Of a stretch of 64,000 bases of DNA, positions 51,616 to 60,514 are shown in pieces. The position numbers and the translations under genes are program-made. The notes below the pieces were generated by a model, which saw only the letters and a program-made list of their open reading frames with translations, was not told where the DNA came from and did no database searches. The DNA lies in assembly GCA_963833605.1 (NCBI GenBank), contig CAWHYZ010000015.1, positions 186,001 to 250,000 on the forward strand, read 5' to 3'. Source of the stretch: JAFAXD01 sp963833605. Lineage in GTDB: Bacteria > Pseudomonadota > Alphaproteobacteria > Rhizobiales > Xanthobacteraceae. Position 1 is the stretch's first letter, and each line of letters opens with the position of its first letter.

Positions 51616-52611
51616 ATGAGTTCCCGCTCCGCATTCCGGCACGCTGCGACTGCCGCGCTGGCGCTGACCGCAGCGCTCGCGACGCCGGCGCGCGCCGACT
51701 ATCCCGACAAGACGATCCGGATGATCGTGTCGATCGCGGCCGGCAGCGTCACCGATGTCATCATGCGCGCAGCCGCGAATGAGCTCACCGCGAGGCTCGG
51801 CCAGCCGATCGTGATCGAAAACCGCGGTGGTGCCGCCGGCATTCCGGCCGGCCAGGCCTGCGCGCAGGCCGCGCCCGACGGCTACACGTTGTGTGTGATC
51901 TTTCACAACACGCTGTCGTTCAACCCGGTGATGTTCAACAACCTGCCCTATGACGCCGACAAGGACTTTGCGCTGATCACCCGGCTGTTCTTTTTGATCG
52001 AGGCGCTCGCGGTCACGCCGTCACTCGATGCCAAGTCGGTGGCGGAGCTCAAGGCGCTGGCGCAGGCAAAGACGCGGCCGCTCAACTATGGCACGCTCGG
52101 CGCCGGATCGGCGCCGGAGCTGTTTCTCACCTGGCTCAATAACGAATGGGGCAGCCAGATCGTCGGCGTTCCCTATCGGGGCGGCGGCCCGATCGCGCAG
52201 GCGCTGGCGGCCGGCGACATCGAGATCGGCAGCGTCGGTCTCGGCAATTTCCTGGCCTTGGCGCAGGCCGGCAAGCTGCGGCTGCTGGCGGTCGCGTCGG
52301 ACAAACGCTCGCCGCTGGTGCCGGAGGTGGTGACATTCCAGGAGGCCGGGATCGGCTATCGCTGGCGCGGCTGGTGGGGTCTCGCCGCGCCGAAAGGCAC
52401 GCCGCAGCCGATCCTCGACCGGCTCGGCACCGAGTTCGTGCGGCTGTTCAGCGACCCGAAGTTCGTCGCCTTTTTGGATAACCAGGCCGTGGTGGCAGCG
52501 CCGACAAGCCCGCAGGACTTTGCCGCGTTCGTGGCGCAGGACCGCGTGGCGGCGGCCGCCCTGATCAAACTCGCGAAGACGCCGCGGGCAGAATACAAGC
52601 CGGAGCGGTGA
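51616..52611 (+). CDS. Bug/TctC-family periplasmic solute-binding protein
   Basis: 331 residues. Sec signal RSAFRHAATAALALTAALATPARA (about 4-27), then DYPDKTIRMIVSIAAGSVTDVIMRAAANEL, which is the Bug opening. Typical later parts are GQPIVIENRGGAAGIPAGQACAQAAPDGYTL and VGVPYRGGGPIAQALAAGDI. It binds a carboxylated compound. It is 4 bases downstream of a GST gene with no transporter partner nearby. Confidence 0.92.
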   Translation: MSSRSAFRHAATAALALTAALATPARADYPDKTIRMIVSIAAGSVTDVIMRAAANELTARLGQPIVIENRGGAAGIPAGQACAQAAPDGYTLCVIFHNTLSFNPVMFNNLPYDADKDFALITRLFFLIEALAVTPSLDAKSVAELKALAQAKTRPLNYGTLGAGSAPELFLTWLNNEWGSQIVGVPYRGGGPIAQALAAGDIEIGSVGLGNFLALAQAGKLRLLAVASDKRSPLVPEVVTFQEAGIGYRWRGWWGLAAPKGTPQPILDRLGTEFVRLFSDPKFVAFLDNQAVVAAPTSPQDFAAFVAQDRVAAAALIKLAKTPRAEYKPER

Positions 52612-52626
52612 GTGGGTGGACCGCTT

Positions 52627-52711
52627 GTAGGATGGGTTGAGCGCAGCGAAACCCATCGCGCAGCGCCAGGGTGATGGCCATGATGGGTTTCGCAAGCTCA
52701 ACCCATCCTAC
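52627..52711. repeat. Palindromic intergenic repeat, family C
   Basis: Ends GTAGGATGGGT and ACCCATCCTAC as at 39266-39353, with GAGCGCAGCGAAACCCATC and its inverse. The right end supplies the TAG stop codon of the permease gene on the minus strand. The intervening loop sequence differs from the other copy. Confidence 0.88.
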
Positions 52712-54408
52712 AAACTCGGGCGCATCCATTTCTGCCCGAGCAACGTGATGGCGATCAGAACGAGCGTGTACAGCAGGCTGATCGAGGCGACGCTCGACCA
52801 CATGCCGCTGTCGTAGCTCTCCAACAGCACGATCGAGAGCACGCGGGTGCGCGTGGTGTAGAGGAAGAGCGAGGCCGCGACCTCGCGCACGCTCAGCACA
52901 AACAGCAGGAACGCCGCCGCCGCGATGCCGCCGCGCACCAGCGGCAGCATGATCCATTTCACGCTCTGCCAGCGGCTGGCGCCGGCGACGAGCGCGGCGT
53001 GTTCGAGGTCGTCGTGGATCTGGATCACGCTCCCGGCGATGGCGCGATAGCCCTGCGGCACGAAGCGGGCCGTAAACGCGATCACCAGGATCGCCATCGT
53101 GCCGTAGACCGGTAGCGGGATCGCGAGCCAGGTCCACAGCACGCCGAGCGCCAGCACGATTGCCGGCAGCGCGAGCGGCACCATGGCGATGTATTCGAGC
53201 CAGTGGCGGCCGGGCAGATCGGTGCGGTTGACCACATAGGCCAGGATAAAGAAGAACACGCAGCCGAACGCCGCGGTCGCACCCGCGGCGATCAGGCTGT
53301 TGATGAAGCCGTCGCGCACTGCGGTGCTGGTCGCGGCGTCGATCACGTGCTGCAGGCTGAAGGCCGAGACGTCGAAGAATGCGGCCGCGCTCGGGATGAA
53401 CAGGTTGCTGCGCAAGGAGCCTTGCACCAGCGCCCACATCGGCAGGCCGACGGCGATCAACGCATAGAGCACCACGAAGGCGGCGGCGAGAGGCCGCCAG
53501 GGCCCGAGTTCGATTGCGCGCTGGGCGAGGCCCTTGCCGGTCACGGTGCGGTAGTCGGCGGCGGCGAGCACGCGCCGCTGCGTGTAGACCAGGATCCAGA
53601 CCGTGACGGTCAGCAGAATGCTGAGCGCCGCAGCCTGGTTGGGAAAGCTCGGAATCCGCGTCATCATGTTGTAGATGCGCATGGAGAGTGTCTCGATCCC
53701 AACCGGACCACCGAGAATCTGCGGCACCGGAAAATCTTCGGCGATCAGCACGAAGATCAGGAGGGCGGATCCGATCAGCGCCGGGCGCACCAGCGGGAAG
53801 CTGATCAGACGCACGGTCTGGGCGAGGCGCGCGCCGTGCACGGCGGCAGCCTCCTCCAGATCGGGATGCACCAGGCTGAGCGCCCCGAACAGAAAGATAT
53901 AGGCGTACGGGGCATAGTAGATGCCCTCGACCACCGCGATGCCGGCGAGCGAGCGCATCTCGATGCGCAACGGCAGGTCGAGACTGCGGAAGATGATGTT
54001 GAGATAGCCGCTGTAGCCGGCGCCGAGGAGCGACCAGGTGACGGCGGCGACCAGCAGCGAGACGAACAGCGGCATCACGCCGGCGAGATGCACGAGCCCC
54101 TTCCACGGCACGTTGGTGCGGGCACCGAGCCACGCCATGGTGCCGCCGAACACCAGCGCGATCGCGGTGCCGCCGATCGCGACGATCAGCGTGTTGGCCG
54201 TGGCGGCGCCGAGCTCGGGCGACCAGATGGCGCGAAAATTGTCGAGGGTCCAGCGCATGTCGACCTCGCCGGAGAACGGCAACCGGTCGCTGAACGCGGT
54301 CACCACCACCATCACCAGCGGCGCCACCACCAGCACGCCGAGCACGGCGAACAGCAGGAGGGAGATGGCGATTTTGGTGAGCTTCAGGGCTGCGGCGGTC
54401 TGTAGCAT
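52708..54408 (-). CDS. Iron-type (FbpB-like) ABC permease with two fused domains
   Basis: 566 residues, about twelve helices in two homologous halves. Each half has a coupling loop: EEAAAVHGARLAQTVRLISFPLVRP near residue 170 and EHAALVAGASRWQSVKWIMLPLVRG near residue 480. This is the FbpB/ThiP/AfuB layout, for ferric ion, thiamine or other anions. It ends inside a family C repeat. The ATPase gene is 263 bases upstream on the same strand. No adjacent binding protein; the one at 44839 belongs to the right family. Confidence 0.9.
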   Translation of the reverse strand: MLQTAAALKLTKIAISLLLFAVLGVLVVAPLVMVVVTAFSDRLPFSGEVDMRWTLDNFRAIWSPELGAATANTLIVAIGGTAIALVFGGTMAWLGARTNVPWKGLVHLAGVMPLFVSLLVAAVTWSLLGAGYSGYLNIIFRSLDLPLRIEMRSLAGIAVVEGIYYAPYAYIFLFGALSLVHPDLEEAAAVHGARLAQTVRLISFPLVRPALIGSALLIFVLIAEDFPVPQILGGPVGIETLSMRIYNMMTRIPSFPNQAAALSILLTVTVWILVYTQRRVLAAADYRTVTGKGLAQRAIELGPWRPLAAAFVVLYALIAVGLPMWALVQGSLRSNLFIPSAAAFFDVSAFSLQHVIDAATSTAVRDGFINSLIAAGATAAFGCVFFFILAYVVNRTDLPGRHWLEYIAMVPLALPAIVLALGVLWTWLAIPLPVYGTMAILVIAFTARFVPQGYRAIAGSVIQIHDDLEHAALVAGASRWQSVKWIMLPLVRGGIAAAAFLLFVLSVREVAASLFLYTTRTRVLSIVLLESYDSGMWSSVASISLLYTLVLIAITLLGQKWMRPSL

Positions 54409-54445
54409 CGGTCAGCTCGGCAATTGCACGCGGCGCCGCTCCTTA

Positions 54446-54636
54446 CCTCTCCCCGCTTGCGGGGAGAGGTCGACTTTCGAGCGAAGCGAGAAAGTCGGGT
54501 GAGGGGGACTCACCGAGTGCTCGGAGTCGCGGAAGTACCCCCTCACCCGGATCGCTGCGCGACATAGCCGACGCTTCGCGTCGGCGTACGCTGTTACGGC
54601 GGCCAGCCTATGCCTCTCCCCGCAAGCGGGGAGAGG
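54446..54636. repeat. Composite palindromic repeat, family A
   Basis: A full element similar to that at 10052-10226: CCTCTCCCCGCTTGCGGGG, GAGCGAAGCGAGAAAGTCGG, GGTGAGGGGGACT, an inverted CCCCCTCACCCGGATCGC, and a terminal CTCTCCCCGCAAGCGGGG. The centre has an extra CGACGCTTCGCGTCG hairpin. It separates the ATPase from its permease gene. Confidence 0.85.
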
Positions 54637-54671
54637 CGAGGCGCCGTGCAGTATACGAATGCCGTGCATAC

Positions 54672-55763
54672 TCAGAGGCTCGGAAGCACATGAATGGATT
54701 GCGGCGCAAACCGCAGCAACACGCGCGCGCCGGGCTTGATCTCGCTCGTGATCTTGTTGCTGAAGGCCTCGAACGTGTCGCCGGTGTCGGCGCGCACGCG
54801 GTACTGCATGAACGATCCCATAAAGCTCGCGAGCAACACCTCGCCTGTGAGCGCGTTGACAGGTGCGCCGCTGCCATCGTCCGCGATCAGAGCGATTGCG
54901 ATATCCTCGGGCCGGATGCAGGCGAACAGTTCACCGGCATCGGTGGCGGGCATCGCCGCCAGCAAGGTGGTGCGGCTGCCTTCGAACATAACCGCAATGC
55001 CACCGTCGACGCGCTTGGTCGCTCCGATGCGGAAAATGTTGCTGTAGCCCAGGAAGTCCGCGACCGTGCTCGACGCCGGCTGCGAGTAGATCGACACCGG
55101 ATCGGCGACCTGCAGCAGGCGGCCGTGATGCATGACCGCGATCTGATCGGCGAGCGCGAGCGCCTCGTGCTGATCGTGGGTGACGTAGACGCTGGTGATG
55201 CGGAACTGCGTCTGCAGCTCGCGCAGCTGAATGCGCAGCCGGTCGCGCAGGCGGGCATCGAGATTGCTGAGCGGTTCGTCAAACAGCAGCGCCGACGGCC
55301 GCATCGCCAGGCTGCGCGCCAATGCGACGCGCTGCATCTGGCCGCCGCTGAGCGTACTGGCGCCGCGCGCTGCCAGATCGGCGAGGCCGACCTGAGTCAG
55401 GATTTCGCCGACCCGTGCCGCGATTTCGGCGCGCGCAAAATTCTTGACTCGCAACGGGAAAGCGACGTTGTCGAAGACCGACATGTGCGGCCAGATCGCG
55501 TAGGACTGAAACACCATGCCGACGTTGCGTTGATTGATCGGTACGTTGAGCCTGTCGCCGTCGAACACCGTGCGGCCGGTGATCGCGATCACCCCCGAAT
55601 CCGGCCGCTCCAGGCCGGCGATGCAGCGCATGGTCGTGGTCTTGCCGCACCCGGACGGGCCGAGCAGCACCAGCATCTCGCCGTCCGGCACGCTCAGCGT
55701 GAGGTCCGCCACCGCGACGACGCCGCCAAACGACTTGGTCAGGTGTTCGATTCTGATGCTCAT
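54672..55763 (-). CDS. Iron/spermidine-type ABC ATPase (FbpC/PotA-like)
   Basis: 363 residues from MSIRIEHLTKSFGGVVAV. Walker A GPSGCGKTT, signature LSGGQMQRVALARSL, Walker B LLFDEPLSNLDARLRDRLR, and a C-terminal TOBE-type regulatory domain (about 270-363). It energises the two-domain permease encoded downstream. In-frame codons further upstream run into the inverted-repeat element, so the ATG at 55763 is preferred. Confidence 0.92.
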   Translation of the reverse strand: MSIRIEHLTKSFGGVVAVADLTLSVPDGEMLVLLGPSGCGKTTTMRCIAGLERPDSGVIAITGRTVFDGDRLNVPINQRNVGMVFQSYAIWPHMSVFDNVAFPLRVKNFARAEIAARVGEILTQVGLADLAARGASTLSGGQMQRVALARSLAMRPSALLFDEPLSNLDARLRDRLRIQLRELQTQFRITSVYVTHDQHEALALADQIAVMHHGRLLQVADPVSIYSQPASSTVADFLGYSNIFRIGATKRVDGGIAVMFEGSRTTLLAAMPATDAGELFACIRPEDIAIALIADDGSGAPVNALTGEVLLASFMGSFMQYRVRADTGDTFEAFSNKITSEIKPGARVLLRFAPQSIHVLPSL

Positions 55764-55770
55764 CGCCGCC

Positions 55771-55893
55771 CTAGTGGTGCGACCCAAACAGATGCTTCGC
55801 ATCTGTTTGGAAAGTCGCCCCACTAAAATCAATATCTTAGTGGGCTGACTTGTCCCAACATTTGGGTACCAAATGTTGGGGTCAGACCACTAG
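55771..55893. repeat. MITE-like element with terminal repeats and three hairpins
   Basis: A 123-base element bounded by CTAGTGGT and ACCACTAG. It contains hairpin 1 (CCAAACAGATGC / GCATCTGTTTGG, 55784-55810), hairpin 2 (CCCACTAA / TTAGTGGG, about 55819-55844) and hairpin 3 (CCCAACATTTGG / CCAAATGTTGGG, about 55854-55880). No coding potential. It could be a non-autonomous mobile element with CTAG ends. Confidence 0.7.
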
Positions 55894-56014
55894 CCGCATC
55901 GGGCGATCATTCACGAGGCGGGAAGCACGATCAATGGATGTTCGGCGGGGATGCGTGGCCAAAAAGCGTGGATGCCCGCGACAAGCGCAGGCGTGACGCC
56001 GGATGGTCAGGTCA

Positions 56015-56512
56015 TCAATCCGGATCGGCCTCGAGCGCGCGGGCCTCGATCTCCTTCGCCTGCGGATATTCGACGAAGATATTGTTGACGCCATGCGGGT
56101 CGGGCGTTTCGCCCGCGGCCACCAGCGGAACCGCGCCGACCGCGAGCGACGGGTCGCCGGTGAGGCTCGGGGTGTGGGTCTCGAGCATGGTGCAGCCGGA
56201 TCGCGCGCGCACCCAGGTCCAGTGGATCTCGTTCCTCGGTACCCGCACGATGTCGCCTTTGCGGCAGCGAAAACCCTGGGTGCCGATGAAAAACCAGATC
56301 TCGCCATCGAGGATGTAGTTGAACTGCTCGGAGTCGTGCCAGTGCGGGCGCGAGTGATAGCCCTTGCGGCGCGCCGCGATCATCATGCCGGTATCGGTGC
56401 CGTAGACCATGCGCACGTCGATCTCCGACGGCTTGTCCTGGCTGGGCGGCGCGACCTTGAACGGCGGCACGTCGGCGATGTTCATCCGGTAGGGTGATTT
56501 GACGGCGGGCAT
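56015..56512 (-). CDS. Cupin domain protein
   Basis: 165 residues, single beta-barrel cupin. The first metal motif is YHSRPHWHDSEQFNYILDGEIWFFIG (HxH plus Glu/Gln) and the second is GDIVRVPRNEIHWTW. An N-terminal extension (MPAVKSPYRMNIADVPPFK) precedes the barrel. It may be a small dioxygenase, isomerase or sugar-binding cupin. No assignment is possible from the context. It is divergent from the alpha/beta hydrolase gene. Confidence 0.8.
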   Translation of the reverse strand: MPAVKSPYRMNIADVPPFKVAPPSQDKPSEIDVRMVYGTDTGMMIAARRKGYHSRPHWHDSEQFNYILDGEIWFFIGTQGFRCRKGDIVRVPRNEIHWTWVRARSGCTMLETHTPSLTGDPSLAVGAVPLVAAGETPDPHGVNNIFVEYPQAKEIEARALEADPD

Positions 56513-56746
56513 GGCGTACTCCTGGCTGGCGATTTCTTTTCACATTCGCAATCGAACTTGCAAGTAGGTCGCCGGATGGCGCGCCATGCGATCCGGGAAC
56601 AGCAGCCCCGCATACCGCCGCGCGTCCTGCGGGCTGCAGCGCGCCACCACGCCGGTTGAATATCGCTGTGGACAATGCTTGGAAGATCTGCCGCCGGCCG
56701 CGCGCCGGCGTTTTTTCATGGAGCCGATAAGAGTGAGGCGCGTCCC

Positions 56747-57700
56747 TTGAGCACCCTTAGCGACCAAGCGATGCCGCTCGTGGTACCGCCGCCCGCCGAC
56801 ACGGCCGAGCTTCGCCTGTCCGACGGCGCGCCGATCCGCCTGCGCCGCTACGGCGCGGGCCCGTTGCGGCTCATGCTCAGCCACGGCAACGGGCTCGCGA
56901 TCAACGCCTACCTGCCGTTCTGGGCGCCGCTCACGGAGCGCTTCGAGCTCGTGCTGTTCGACGTGCGCAACCACGGCGAAAATCCGCTGCACGATCCGCA
57001 GCAGCACACGTGGGAACGGATCACGCAGGACATTGCCGAGATCTTCGATGGCACCCAGGCCCGTTTCGGGCGCGCGCCCACGGTCGGCGTCTTTCATTCG
57101 CTATCGGCGGTGGCGACGCTGCTCGATGCGGTCCGCGGCGGCGCGCCCTGGCAGGCGCTCGCGCTGTTCGATCCGCCGATCTTTCCGCGGCCCGGCCATC
57201 CGACCGAGCCCGCACAGCTAAACGACATGAAAACCCTGACCCTGCGCGCGTCGGCGCGGCCGGTCGTCTATCGGTCGGCTGAAGCGTTCGCCGCTCAACT
57301 GCGCCAGCGCCGCGCCTTTGCGCGCTGGGTTGCGGGCGAACATCTGCTGTTTGCCCAATCTACCCTGCGGCTGCACGCCAACGGCGAGTGGATCCTGCGC
57401 TGTCCGCGCGAGCTCGAAGCGCGCATCTTTGCCACCAACAACGACGCGACGCTGTGGCCGAAACTGGCGCATCTGAAGGTGCCGACAATTTTGATCGGCG
57501 CCGATACGGATGATCCGCAAGCCGGGCCGCCCGCGCGCATCAGCCGCGCTATTCATGAAGAAATCGGCCTCGACTACGCGATGATTGCCGACACCACCCA
57601 CTTTCTGCAGCTCGAGCAGCCGCTCGCCTGCCGGGAGGCGCTGCTGGCGTTCTTGCGGCGGCAGAGTTTGATACCCACCCATCCGGAACATTCCGGCTGA
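56747..57700 (+). CDS. Alpha/beta hydrolase
   Basis: 317 residues from TTG 56747, which has GAGG eight bases upstream. ATG 56771 and ATG 56675 are alternatives. An oxyanion HGNGLAINAYLPF follows the first strands. The nucleophile elbow reads GVFHSLSAVA, a variant of G-x-S-x-G. The catalytic histidine is in IADTTHFLQLEQP. An esterase, lipase or haloperoxidase-like role is possible. It is 50 bases upstream of the sugar dehydrogenase gene on the same strand. Confidence 0.8.
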   Translation: MSTLSDQAMPLVVPPPADTAELRLSDGAPIRLRRYGAGPLRLMLSHGNGLAINAYLPFWAPLTERFELVLFDVRNHGENPLHDPQQHTWERITQDIAEIFDGTQARFGRAPTVGVFHSLSAVATLLDAVRGGAPWQALALFDPPIFPRPGHPTEPAQLNDMKTLTLRASARPVVYRSAEAFAAQLRQRRAFARWVAGEHLLFAQSTLRLHANGEWILRCPRELEARIFATNNDATLWPKLAHLKVPTILIGADTDDPQAGPPARISRAIHEEIGLDYAMIADTTHFLQLEQPLACREALLAFLRRQSLIPTHPEHSG

Positions 57701-57749
57701 GCGAAACGTGTTGTAGGGTTGCCTCTCCAGCGGACGGCGGAGGCGTGTT

Positions 57750-59087
57750 TTGACCGCAAAGCGTGCCACGTTTGCGTTTGCGCTCGCCGCAGCGTGTGCG
57801 GCCGGCTCGTCCGTTGTGGCGCAGCCCGGCGGCGGAAACTGGCGCACCGATGCTCCCGGCGTCCGCCATCACATCACGGCGAGCGATCTGCCGCGACCTT
57901 ACGCCACCCCATCAGCGAGCGACCGCGCGAGGGTGGTCGCCAAGCCCGCAGATGCGCAGCTCAAGGTCCCGCCTGGGTTCGAGATCAGGCTTATGGCCCA
58001 GGGACTGCGGCCGCGCCTGCTGCGGGTCGCGCCCAACGGCGACATCCTGGCTGCGGAAACCTTCGCTGGACGTGTGCGGATTCTGCGGCCGACACCCGAA
58101 GGCGACGCGGTCGCTCAGAACACGGTGTTCGCCAGCGGCCTTAGTTTGCCGTTCGGGCTTGCGTTCTATCCGCCGGGCGACAACCCGCAATGGCTCTATG
58201 TGGCAGAAACCGACAAGGTCGTGCGCTACCCCTATCGCACTGGCGATACCGCCGCGCGCGGCGACCGCGAAGTCGTGGTGCCGGCGCTGCCGCACGGCGG
58301 CAATCACTACACGCGCGATCTCGTCTTCTCGCGTGACGGCCGCAGCATGTTCGTCTCGGTCGGCTCCGCCTCGAACGTGGCGGAAGGCATGGGCAAGCTC
58401 AATCCGACGGCATTGCAGGCCTGGATCAAGGAGAAGCCGCTGGGCGCGACCTGGGGCTATGAGACCGAGCGCGCCGATGTGCTCGCGTTCGACCCCGATG
58501 GCAGGAACCGGCGCATCTATGCGACCGGCATTCGCAACTGCGTCGGCATGGCGGTCAATCCCGCGACCGGCGATCTCTGGTGCTCCACCAACGAGCGCGA
58601 TCTCCTGGGCGACAATCTGGTTCCCGATTATGTGACGCGCGTGCGTGAGGGCGCGTTCTACGGATGGCCCTGGTACTACATCGGGGCGCACGAGGATCCG
58701 CGCCACCCCGGCGCGCGGCCCGACCTCAAGGACAAGGTGACCGTTCCGGACGTGCTGATCCAGGCGCACTCGGCATCGCTGCAGATGACGTTCTACACCG
58801 GCGATCAATTCCCGGCCGACTACCAGGGCAGCGCGTTCGCGGCCGAGCACGGTTCGTGGAATCGTGCGACCCTCACCGGTTACAAGATCGTCCGCGCGAT
58901 CGTGAAGGACGGCATCCCGACCGGCCAGTATGAGGATTTCGTGACCGGCTTCGTGATCGACGACGCGGCGGTCTGGGGCCGGCCGGTCGGTGTGGCGCAG
59001 GCCAAGGACGGCTCACTGTTGTTCTCAGAAGACGGCAACGGCACAATCTGGCGGGTGAGCGCCAAGAATCGCGCATCGGCGCGGTAG
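57750..59087 (+). CDS. PQQ-type sorbosone/glucose dehydrogenase-like periplasmic protein
   Basis: 445 residues from TTG 57750 with GGCGGAGG upstream. A signal peptide (MTAKRATFAFALAAACAAGSSVVA) precedes the six-bladed propeller. Typical parts are PPGFEIRLMAQGLRPRLLRVAPNGDILAAETFAGRVRIL, SGLSLPFGLAFYP, GGNHYTRDLVFSRDGRSMFVSVGS, and IYATGIRNCVGMAVNP. It belongs to the GSDH/sorbosone dehydrogenase group. PQQ binding was not shown directly. PQQ synthesis genes are not in the window. Confidence 0.87.
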   Translation: MTAKRATFAFALAAACAAGSSVVAQPGGGNWRTDAPGVRHHITASDLPRPYATPSASDRARVVAKPADAQLKVPPGFEIRLMAQGLRPRLLRVAPNGDILAAETFAGRVRILRPTPEGDAVAQNTVFASGLSLPFGLAFYPPGDNPQWLYVAETDKVVRYPYRTGDTAARGDREVVVPALPHGGNHYTRDLVFSRDGRSMFVSVGSASNVAEGMGKLNPTALQAWIKEKPLGATWGYETERADVLAFDPDGRNRRIYATGIRNCVGMAVNPATGDLWCSTNERDLLGDNLVPDYVTRVREGAFYGWPWYYIGAHEDPRHPGARPDLKDKVTVPDVLIQAHSASLQMTFYTGDQFPADYQGSAFAAEHGSWNRATLTGYKIVRAIVKDGIPTGQYEDFVTGFVIDDAAVWGRPVGVAQAKDGSLLFSEDGNGTIWRVSAKNRASAR

Positions 59088-59157
59088 GATGCCATATCTC
59101 CTGCTATGATGTAATCGAACAACAAGGACGCAAACCAACAACTGCGGGAGGACGAGC

Positions 59158-60489
59158 ATGACGGTGAGCACGATCGACCACGCGCCCTGGTACCGCTCGC
59201 TCTCGGCGGCGCAATGGAAGACGCTCGCCGCCTCGAACCTGGGCTGGCTGTTCGACGGCTACGAAACCTATGCGCTGATCGTCACCATCGGGGTCGCGTT
59301 GCGCCAGCTGCTCGAGCCGGCACAATTCCCGCAAATTCCTTATTACGCCGGGCTCGTCATCGCGCTCACGCTGCTCGGCTGGGGTGTCGGCGGCCTGATT
59401 GCAGGCGTGCTCACCGATTATCTCGGGCGCAAGCGCACCATGCTGCTCGCGATTGCAGCCTACTCGGTGATGACCGGTCTTTCCGCCTTCGCGTGGGACT
59501 GGCAGTCGTTCGCGGTCCTGCGCTTCCTGGTCGGAGTCGCGATCGGATCCGAATGGGTGACCGGCGCCTCGATCGTCGCCGAGCTGTGGCCCGATCGCGC
59601 GCGCGGCAAGGGCGTCGGGTTGATGCAATGCGGGCTCGGCATCGGGTTCTTCGTGGCGTCATTCGTCTGGCTGTTCGTCGGTCCGCTCGGTCCAAGCGCG
59701 TGGCGCTACATGTTCCTGCTCGGCGTGCTGCCGGCGCTGCTCACCATCTGGGTGCGCCGGGCGATCCCGGAATCGCCCCTGTGGGAAGCCGCCAACGAGC
59801 GCCGCCGCGCCGCGCTCGAGCGCAAGCGGAGCGGTGAAACGCTGGGCGCCCGCGATCAGGCGCTCGCCCGCTTCACGGTCGCCGACCTGTTCGTCGAGCC
59901 GGAAGTGCGGCGGCGTATCGTCCTGGCGTTCCTGATGTCGCTTGCGACCACGTTCGCGTTCTGGGGAATCTCGACCTGGATCCCGCTTTATATTTCCTCC
60001 GTTGCGGCCGGCGCCGGCCGGCCCGGCCCGCAGTGGGCGAGCTATGCCGGCATGGCCTACAACGGCGCCTCCATCATCGGCTATGCGGGATTCGGATTCC
60101 TGGCCGACGCCTATGGCCGCAAGCCGGTGACGCTGCTCTTCGTAGCCATCGCGTTCGCGATGGTGCCGGTCATGTTTCTGGTGACCCATGGTCTCGGCAT
60201 GCTGCTGGTGATGGCCGGGGTTCTGGGCGTGTTTGTCTCCGGCCAATATACCTGGATGTCGGCGTGGCTGCCGGAGCTGTTCCCGACGCACATGCGGGCG
60301 ACCGCTGCCGGCTTCGTGTTCAACATGCCGCGACTGATCGCCTGGGTCGGCCCGCTGATCTCCGGATGGATCATCGCGAATTTCGGTGGATTCGGATACG
60401 CGGCCACGGCGGTGAGCCTGATCTACATCATCAGCCTGGCATCAGCCCCGTTTCTGCCGGAGACCCGCGGCAAGCCGTTGCCGGAGTGA
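59158..60489 (+). CDS. MFS transporter (aromatic acid/H+ symporter-like)
   Basis: 443 residues from ATG 59158 with GGGAGGA upstream. Twelve helices. The start LAASNLGWLFDGYETYALIVTIG and the motif GVLTDYLGRKRTM fit the AAHS/metabolite:H+ symporter type, with a second-half FLADAYGRKPV. It is separated by 25 bases from the flavoprotein gene downstream, so the two may form one transcript. It probably imports a carboxylate that the flavoprotein oxidises or reduces. Confidence 0.88.
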   Translation: MTVSTIDHAPWYRSLSAAQWKTLAASNLGWLFDGYETYALIVTIGVALRQLLEPAQFPQIPYYAGLVIALTLLGWGVGGLIAGVLTDYLGRKRTMLLAIAAYSVMTGLSAFAWDWQSFAVLRFLVGVAIGSEWVTGASIVAELWPDRARGKGVGLMQCGLGIGFFVASFVWLFVGPLGPSAWRYMFLLGVLPALLTIWVRRAIPESPLWEAANERRRAALERKRSGETLGARDQALARFTVADLFVEPEVRRRIVLAFLMSLATTFAFWGISTWIPLYISSVAAGAGRPGPQWASYAGMAYNGASIIGYAGFGFLADAYGRKPVTLLFVAIAFAMVPVMFLVTHGLGMLLVMAGVLGVFVSGQYTWMSAWLPELFPTHMRATAAGFVFNMPRLIAWVGPLISGWIIANFGGFGYAATAVSLIYIISLASAPFLPETRGKPLPE

Positions 60490-60514
60490 CAGGGAGCATA
60501 GATCAGGAATCGGC

